The notes below the pieces were generated by a model that was not told the DNA's origin, searched no databases, and was given only the letters and a program-made list of their open reading frames with translations. Positions 1-4,340 of a stretch of DNA of 6,220 bases are shown in pieces. Both the position numbers and the translations under genes were made by a program. Origin of the DNA: an uncultured Oscillospiraceae bacterium (lineage in GTDB: Bacteria > Bacillota > Clostridia > Oscillospirales > Acutalibacteraceae); the NCBI GenBank assembly GCA_900552115.1, contig URYP01000119.1, forward strand, positions 1 to 6,220, given 5' to 3'. The first letter of the stretch is position 1. Every line of letters begins with the position of its first letter.

Positions 1-3
1 GTT

Positions 4-32
4 TTGACAGTGCGACGCTGCTGTTTTATACC
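4..32 (+). promoter_or_regulatory. Consensus-like plus-strand promoter at the left edge
   Basis: The plus strand has a perfect TTGACA at 4-9, a 17-nt spacer and TATACC at 27-32. Transcription would start near 39 and run antisense into the 3' end of the CDP-glycerol transferase gene. No plus-strand gene with recognisable product follows, so this may be a chance match or an antisense-RNA promoter. Confidence 0.3.
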
Positions 33-1169
33 CTATGAAAACCAACCGATTGCGTTTAAAACGCGTTCACAGCTTTGCCCGTCCACGTAGGTGTGGAAGC
101 GGCGGGTGAGTGTCCGCCGCCGGTCTTGGAATGGGTCGTTTCCAGACGCGACGTCATTCAAAAACGCGGCCAGCCCGGCATAGTCCGTCAGGAATGGCCC
201 GGGCATAACGGCCTGCGGATCGTCAAACACAAAGCCGCGGCTGTCCCGGTAGGCCTCCCAGTCATCGGTGATAAACCCGATGGGACGGTCGAGCAGCAAA
301 TAATCGATATACACGGAGGAATAGTCCGTGAGCAGCGCGTCGGCGCGGCCGACCAGGGGATACAGGGGACCCTCCCACGCGGTCAGCACACGGATATGTG
401 AATACCGGATGCCGCCGAAGGGGGTAGTGTCCTGCATGGGATGGACCTTAATCACCAGCAGTAATCGCCTGGCCTTCAAAAACGCGTTGAGCTGTGATAA
501 ATCCTCCGGAGCCAGAAAACCGATTCCACAGGCTGGTGGCGCGCCGTCCTCCCGGATATCCCCAACAACGCTTTTGCGGTAGGTAGGCATCCACAGCACC
601 ATCCGGTCGGTATCCGGAAAATCCCGGCCGAGAAGCTGCGAAAGAGAGGGCGGGTCAAACAGAAGGTCGTTGCGGGGCAGGCCGGTCACAAGGCATCGCT
701 GTGGCGGACAGCCAAAGGCACGCGCCATAATTTCCTGAAACAGGGGCGAGGTTGCCAGGGTACAGGTGAACGTAAACGGCGGCCGCCCCGTGTGGGTGTC
801 GTCAAGATTCATAATGGCTTTCAGCGGCATGCCGTGCCACAGGCAAACATTGATCTGTCCCGGCACGGCGGCGTTCCCAAATAGTCCATGGGTATGGAAC
901 ACATACCCGGCGCGCCAAAAGTGCCAGATTCCCCGCAGGGACCGCTTTTTAATTGCCTGACCTGCCGGCAGGGATACAGCGGAGGGGTCCGCCACCAGCC
1001 AAATCAACCGGTCGGGGATGCCCTGCCGCGGGTGGGCGGCAATATACGCGTACAGCGCCTGGGCGTTGTCGCTGTAATCCGGGAACGAACAGAATACCGC
1101 GCGCCGGGCATCCTTGGGCAAAATCCGGTTGAGGGCGGTAAACAGCCGCCCGGCCAAAGATGATTTCAT
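33..1169 (-). CDS. CDP-glycerol glycerophosphotransferase family protein (TagB/TagF-like)
   Basis: The predicted 378-residue protein belongs to the family that transfers glycerol-phosphate (or ribitol-phosphate) from a CDP-activated donor onto teichoic-acid-like or capsular polymers at the inner face of the membrane. Visible family motifs, in order, are LWHGMPLK (about 110-117, with the conserved His of the HG pair), GLPRND (163-168), PTYR (195-198), KVHP (241-244, second conserved His), TDYSSVYIDY (281-290) and a C-terminal HTYVDGQSCERV (359-370). The length matches single-domain TagB-type members rather than the longer TagF. There is no signal peptide or clear membrane segment. The start at 1169 is preferred over an in-frame ATG at 1187 because GGAGG lies 7 nt before it and it overlaps the upstream stop as ATGA. 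It is the third gene of a glycosyltransferase operon, which supports a surface-glycan role. The exact acceptor and whether the polyol is glycerol or ribitol cannot be read from sequence. Confidence 0.9.
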   Translation of the reverse strand: MKSSLAGRLFTALNRILPKDARRAVFCSFPDYSDNAQALYAYIAAHPRQGIPDRLIWLVADPSAVSLPAGQAIKKRSLRGIWHFWRAGYVFHTHGLFGNAAVPGQINVCLWHGMPLKAIMNLDDTHTGRPPFTFTCTLATSPLFQEIMARAFGCPPQRCLVTGLPRNDLLFDPPSLSQLLGRDFPDTDRMVLWMPTYRKSVVGDIREDGAPPACGIGFLAPEDLSQLNAFLKARRLLLVIKVHPMQDTTPFGGIRYSHIRVLTAWEGPLYPLVGRADALLTDYSSVYIDYLLLDRPIGFITDDWEAYRDSRGFVFDDPQAVMPGPFLTDYAGLAAFLNDVASGNDPFQDRRRTLTRRFHTYVDGQSCERVLNAIGWFS

Positions 1170-2158
1170 AGGCCCGCCTCCAGACATTGCTTCATCAGCG
1201 CCGCCAGTTCCTCCGGCCGGAAGGGATCAAAATAGGAAACGCCGTCGTAATCGTCCAGAATCTCATGGGAAAATGGGCAGTCGGAGGCCAGGATGGGAGA
1301 TCCGCTCATACGCGCTTCCAGCAAAGGCAGCCCGAAAGTTTCTATATATGAGGGAAAGAGCAGGACCGATCGGGTGTATTCCTTCATTACCTCCGCCGGC
1401 GGCATAGCCCCCTCCAGCTGAAGCTGGGGACGCAGAACCTCCTGTTCCGGAGTCAGTGGCAACTGGCCGGGGGCAAGGGTAAAGCGCACCCGGTAATCGG
1501 TCAACCCCTCTTGTCGCAGCAGAAGCATAGCCTGTAAAATCGCCGCGTGGTTTTTATAAACATAAGGGGAAGCCGGGAAAAAGAACGACCTCTCCCAGCC
1601 GGCCGCGTCAAAGCGGCCGGCCGGCTGAACCGCAGCCTGCGGCGGCTCAATCACAATGGTATCGCCCGATACGCCGGCCTTTTCGCAGGCCGCCCGTTTC
1701 ATCCACTGTGTCTGCACGATCACCCGGCTGGCCTGTCGCACGGAACGCAGGATGCGGCGTCCGATCATATGCTGGTAGACCCAGAATTTTGGATTTTGAC
1801 GCAGGGAAAACGAGATACCGCAAAAGGGCAAAGGCTGGTGAAGATACAGCGTCTGCGGAAGACCTGTCCGGGCCACGGTTATATTCTGCAAAGATAAAAT
1901 CTCATCCGGCGTATAGCGGCGCAGCACACGCTGAATGGTCACATGGTCAAACCAGAGACGGTGAAACCAGCTTTTTTTGACCCAGGGAAAGCGCAGTACG
2001 GTGACGTGCGGAGTGTCGGTTAGTGCAGGAAGACTGACACAAAAGACGTAGCGGCGGCCCGATGTGTCGGCGACCGCCTGCTGGTAATAGTGCTGGAGAA
2101 TACTGAGCGCTCCGCCCTCATGAGCGGCCACATCCACCACCAGTATCCGCTTGCCCAT
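1166..2158 (-). CDS. Family 4 glycosyltransferase (GT-B fold)
   Basis: The 330-residue protein resembles retaining GT4 enzymes, which move a sugar from a nucleotide donor to a growing, usually lipid-linked, glycan in the cytoplasm. The N-terminal half begins with a Rossmann-like strand (KRILVVDVAAHEGG, 3-16) and carries LYLHQPLPF (104-112). The C-terminal donor-binding domain shows SPYVYKNH (197-204, Lys in the usual phosphate-contact position) and the EX7E motif in YIETFGLPLLEARMSGSP (271-288, Glu273 and Glu281). The start is set by GGAGG 8 nt upstream. The stop codon overlaps the next gene's start as ATGA, so the two are probably translationally coupled. The protein ends soon after the helix EELAALMKQ, about 20-30 residues earlier than many GT4 enzymes, which often close with a helix crossing back to the N-domain. 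Sugar donor and acceptor are unknown. Confidence 0.88.
   Translation of the reverse strand: MGKRILVVDVAAHEGGALSILQHYYQQAVADTSGRRYVFCVSLPALTDTPHVTVLRFPWVKKSWFHRLWFDHVTIQRVLRRYTPDEILSLQNITVARTGLPQTLYLHQPLPFCGISFSLRQNPKFWVYQHMIGRRILRSVRQASRVIVQTQWMKRAACEKAGVSGDTIVIEPPQAAVQPAGRFDAAGWERSFFFPASPYVYKNHAAILQAMLLLRQEGLTDYRVRFTLAPGQLPLTPEQEVLRPQLQLEGAMPPAEVMKEYTRSVLLFPSYIETFGLPLLEARMSGSPILASDCPFSHEILDDYDGVSYFDPFRPEELAALMKQCLEAGL
1177..1181 (-). promoter_or_regulatory. Ribosome binding site inside the upstream gene, fixing the start at 1169
   Basis: The minus strand reads GGAGG, 7 nt before ATG at 1169. It lies within the last codons of the preceding glycosyltransferase gene, whose TGA overlaps this ATG as ATGA. 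The arrangement favours termination-reinitiation between the two genes and argues against the in-frame ATG at 1187. Confidence 0.85.
1596..1627. repeat. GC-rich inverted repeat inside a glycosyltransferase gene
   Basis: The arms 1598-1606 and 1613-1621 (GCCGGCCGC and GCGGCCGGC) are perfectly complementary over 9 bp around a 6-nt loop. A second GGCTG at 1623-1627 can pair with CAGCC at 1596-1600 in an alternative register. The repeat falls in the inter-domain stretch of the 1166-2158 gene (residues about 177-188). No T-run follows on either strand, so it is not a terminator. It may simply reflect Ala/Gly/Pro-rich coding in a GC-rich genome. Confidence 0.5.
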
Positions 2159-2173
2159 ACCTGTTTCCTCCCG

Positions 2174-3376
2174 TCATGCCTGGCCATCTTTATCCAAAAG
2201 AGCCAGCAGGCGCTGCATAAACAATGCCTTGGTATAATTTTCCTCAAAAAACCGGCGTCCCTGACGCCCTTTTTCGCGGTAAAGCGCCGGATCGTCAATT
2301 ACCTTGAGCATGGCGGCGGCCAAGGCGGCGTCATCGCCGGCCGGCACGCATTCGCCGCAGTCCGCTTCCCGGATCATTTCCTGGCCGGCCCCGTCGATGG
2401 CGCCCACAATCGGTTTGCCCACGCTCAGATAGCTCTGTGCTTTCGCCGGTAGGGTTTCGCCGATCATGTCGCCGCCCCGTAGGGTCAGCAGCATGCAGTC
2501 CGCCATTTTATAATAGCCGGGCATCCGGCTCAACGGATGCCGTCCGTGAAATGTCACGCGGTCCTGCACACCCCGCTTTTCCGCTAACTTTTTGCAGGCG
2601 TTCAGCCGGGAGCCGGCCCCCACGATATGCACCTTGAACGCCCTGTCCGGCGGGATATGAGAGGCCGCCTTGATGATGCACTCCACATCCTGCACCGCCC
2701 CTACATTCCCCGCGAACAAAAAATCGGTTTGCCCGTCGTCTTCGTAAACGCCGCAGATGTCGGTATACAGATCCTCCGCATGCTGGGGCAGATAGGTCAT
2801 GCGGGTTTCCTCCACCCCGCAGACGTCATGAAGATAGGGGATAAAAGGCCGTGAGGTAACCGCCACCGTGTCGCAGCGGCGGTAAATGAACCGGCTGGCC
2901 CGCAGGCTGAACCGATATAAAAAGCTGTCTTCTTTAATGTTCCAGGCGCGGATGCAGGCCGGCCATACGTCGCAGCAATACAGTGTCAGCGGCTTTTTCG
3001 CCAGCTTTTTAAAAATCAACGCGGGAATTGCCTGGAACACCGGCGAAGTTTCGTAGACAAAAACGGCGTCGGTACCCTTCTTGCGGCAGAAAAGGGCATA
3101 CAGCGATCCCGATATCACATAGGACAAATAATTGAGCGCCCTGAAAAACGCGCCGTGACGGCGGGCTATGATGGGCAGCCGCCGCACTTCATAGTGATAC
3201 AGCTTTTCATGCCGTTTGCGAAACCAGCGGTATTCGCTGGGAATGTGGGAGGTCGCATAATCGGGCAGGCCGGTAATGACCTTGACGCTGTGTCCCTGGC
3301 GGATCAGTTCCAGCACGATATCGTTTATCTTGAAGTTGTCAGGGGAGTACATCATGGAAAACACAACGATATGCAT
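2174..3376 (-). CDS. WbuB-like family 4 glycosyltransferase
   Basis: The 400-residue protein fits the WbuB-like group of GT4 enzymes found in O-antigen, capsule and teichoic-type gene clusters. It opens with MHIVVFSMMYSPDNF (1-15), where the GT-B nucleotide fold starts. It then has a DYATSHIP segment (39-46), the hydrophobic stretch ALNYLSYVISGSLYALF (80-96) that may associate with the membrane, and CCDVWPACIRAWNI (134-147), matching the DxWP motif of this group. The donor domain shows FAGNVGAVQD (221-230), HIVGAGS (250-256) and LPAKAQSYLSVGKPIVGA (309-326); the classical EX7E spacing is not kept. The start at 3376 has GGGGAGG 7 nt upstream. A longer in-frame ATG at 3421 lies upstream of the predicted transcription start, so it is rejected. 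This is the first gene of a three-gene operon, 15 nt before the next start. Substrate is not predictable from the sequence. Confidence 0.9.
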   Translation of the reverse strand: MHIVVFSMMYSPDNFKINDIVLELIRQGHSVKVITGLPDYATSHIPSEYRWFRKRHEKLYHYEVRRLPIIARRHGAFFRALNYLSYVISGSLYALFCRKKGTDAVFVYETSPVFQAIPALIFKKLAKKPLTLYCCDVWPACIRAWNIKEDSFLYRFSLRASRFIYRRCDTVAVTSRPFIPYLHDVCGVEETRMTYLPQHAEDLYTDICGVYEDDGQTDFLFAGNVGAVQDVECIIKAASHIPPDRAFKVHIVGAGSRLNACKKLAEKRGVQDRVTFHGRHPLSRMPGYYKMADCMLLTLRGGDMIGETLPAKAQSYLSVGKPIVGAIDGAGQEMIREADCGECVPAGDDAALAAAMLKVIDDPALYREKGRQGRRFFEENYTKALFMQRLLALLDKDGQA

Positions 3377-3383
3377 GCGGCAA

Positions 3384-3390
3384 CCTCCCC
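3384..3390 (-). promoter_or_regulatory. Ribosome binding site fixing the start at 3376
   Basis: The minus strand reads GGGGAGG, 7 nt before ATG at 3376. It decides between this start and the in-frame ATG at 3421, which lies upstream of the predicted -10 box and has no comparable site before it. Confidence 0.85.
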
Positions 3391-3411
3391 TCTGCGGGTA
3401 AAATGATATCC

Positions 3412-3440
3412 AGTATAGCATAAATCCCCGGACGGTTCAA
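3412..3440 (-). promoter_or_regulatory. Sigma-A-type promoter of the glycosyltransferase operon
   Basis: On the minus strand TTGAAC (3440-3435) is followed by a 17-nt spacer and TATACT (3417-3412). TG sits one base before the -10 (TGCTATACT), an extended -10 element. Transcription would start near 3405, giving a leader of about 28 nt that contains the GGGGAGG ribosome binding site. The -35 box falls in the loop of the hairpin that ends the preceding gene. Spacing and match are good, but activity is inferred from sequence only. Confidence 0.75.
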
Positions 3441-3454
3441 GCCTGTCCGGGGAT
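3424..3454 (-). terminator. Hairpin terminator of the DUF2461 gene, weak T-tract
   Basis: A perfect 10-bp stem (ATCCCCGGAC paired with GTCCGGGGAT) encloses an 11-nt loop and begins about 31 nt after the stop codon at 3486. On the minus strand the stem is followed by TTATGCTATAC, so the U-tract is short and interrupted. The same bases carry the -35 and spacer of the next operon's promoter. Termination may therefore be incomplete. Confidence 0.6.
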
Positions 3455-3485
3455 AGGAAAGATAAATCAATTGGCGACAGGCGCA

Positions 3486-4169
3486 TCAGTAGTATTCCGG
3501 GATAACAAACCCGGACAGCGCGCGGTTCAGGTAATCGTTAAAAGGGCGCATGGCTGCGTATACATCCATGGCAAGAGCGGGAAAATCCATTTCCGTCACC
3601 CGCTGGTCGGAGACCGGACAGGCCACATACCAGCTCTTTTGTTTCAGGTAGTCCGCCTGGGGATGCGCGGCGTCATAGCCCCGGGGGATATTTTTCAGCG
3701 CCGTACCCTGCAGGGAGAACCATTTGGTAAAAGACGGGGCGTGAAGAATCGCCTCCCACTCGTCTCCATGGTCCGCGATGTATTCCCGCACCATCAAAGT
3801 AGCATCCCGGAACATATCCGTAAACAGGCCGCCGCCAATGATCGAGCGGCCGCCGGGCTGTATTTTCAAATACAGCCCGACCGGAACCGCCCGCTTGCCG
3901 GCAGGAGACAGATGGGCGCGGAAGGAGGGGTTGTACGGGGATTTATCCTTGCGAAAGCGGGTATCCCGCATCAGCCGGAAGGTCAGGTCCTTGGGACGGT
4001 AGTTCAGCATGGCCGGTTCAATTTTGGCCATTTCGAGAATCAGCGATTCCACGAGCGCCTCAAACTCCCGCAGCGCTTCCCTGTACGCGGGCTTGTTGGC
4101 GTGGAACCACTCGCGTTCATTGTGAAATTCCAGATCAGCCAGATACGACAGCATACAGTCCCGGTTCAT
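3486..4169 (-). CDS. DUF2461 family protein, function unknown
   Basis: The 227-residue protein is a full-length member of the DUF2461 (TIGR02453) family, which is widespread in bacteria and has no established biochemical role. Recognisable features are the N-terminal NEREWFHANKPAYREAL (17-33), the basic central motif RDTRFRKDKSPYN (68-80), the segment VGLYLKIQPGGRSIIGGGLF (97-116) and the C-terminal LKNIPRGYDAAHPQADYLK (158-176). It has no signal peptide or membrane segment and should be cytoplasmic. The start is supported by AAAGGAG 8 nt upstream. The gene stands alone: it has its own predicted promoter after the glutamine synthetase terminators and its own hairpin after the stop, so neither neighbour gives a strong hint of function. 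The family call is firm; no function is assigned. Confidence 0.92.
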   Translation of the reverse strand: MNRDCMLSYLADLEFHNEREWFHANKPAYREALREFEALVESLILEMAKIEPAMLNYRPKDLTFRLMRDTRFRKDKSPYNPSFRAHLSPAGKRAVPVGLYLKIQPGGRSIIGGGLFTDMFRDATLMVREYIADHGDEWEAILHAPSFTKWFSLQGTALKNIPRGYDAAHPQADYLKQKSWYVACPVSDQRVTEMDFPALAMDVYAAMRPFNDYLNRALSGFVIPEYY

Positions 4170-4219
4170 AGCTCGTTCTCCTTTACTTATAGATGTCCTG
4201 TTAAGGCTGTTTTCATTCT

Positions 4220-4248
4220 ATTGTATCGTATTTGTACGGGAAAAACAA
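4220..4248 (-). promoter_or_regulatory. Probable promoter of the DUF2461 gene
   Basis: On the minus strand TTGTTT (4248-4243) is followed by 17 nt and TACAAT (4225-4220). The -10 matches consensus at five of six bases, the -35 at only three. Transcription would start near 4213, leaving a leader of about 43 nt with AAAGGAG before the ATG at 4169. The -35 box lies in the 3' arm of the inverted repeat 4243-4288. Confidence 0.55.
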
Positions 4249-4288
4249 CGGTTGTGGCGTCAAAATTAGAGCGCCACAACCGTTGTTT
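4238..4288 (-). terminator. 17-bp inverted repeat with T-run: second terminator or operator-like element
   Basis: The arms at 4243-4259 and 4272-4288 are perfectly complementary over 17 bp around a 12-nt loop. On the minus strand the distal arm runs into TTTTT and then CCC, as expected for an intrinsic terminator backing up the one at 4291-4329. Each arm also contains a small palindrome, ACAAC-N-GTTGT (4245-4255 and 4276-4286), which is unusual for a plain terminator and leaves open a protein-binding role for the downstream promoter. Confidence 0.65.
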
Positions 4289-4290
4289 GC

Positions 4291-4329
4291 AAATAAAAAG
4301 CCGGAGGCCCGATTGACCAGGCCTCCGGC
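4291..4329 (-). terminator. Intrinsic terminator of the glutamine synthetase gene
   Basis: A perfect 10-bp GC-rich stem (GCCGGAGGCC paired with GGCCTCCGGC, arms 4320-4329 and 4300-4309) with a 10-nt loop is followed on the minus strand by TTTTTATTT. It begins 11 nt after the TAG stop at 4341-4343. This is a canonical Rho-independent terminator. Confidence 0.92.
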
Positions 4330-4340
4330 GACAGGGGAAT

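Noticed and set aside
20..32. Minus-strand TATAAA at 30-25 as a promoter for a gene left of the window
   Set aside because: No convincing -35 is found at suitable spacing on the minus strand, and the downstream gene is out of view.
1170..1187. Longer N-terminus for the CDP-glycerol transferase (ATG at 1187)
   Set aside because: The extra residues MSGGGP are encoded by the ribosome binding site of the next ATG, and the ATGA overlap at 1166-1169 gives a better start.
1596..1627. GC-rich hairpin as an intragenic terminator or attachment site
   Set aside because: No T-run follows on either strand and no integrase or mobile gene is nearby. It sits in a variable coding stretch.
3377..3421. Longer N-terminus for the WbuB-like transferase (ATG at 3421)
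   Set aside because: This ATG is upstream of the predicted -10 box and transcription start. The 15 extra residues do not resemble the family N-terminus, while the ATG at 3376 has GGGGAGG at ideal spacing.
3471..4316. Plus-strand open frame of 281 codons opposite the DUF2461 gene
   Set aside because: It crosses the DUF2461 gene, its promoter and both upstream hairpins, has no recognisable motif, and the minus strand carries a clear conserved family with a good ribosome binding site.
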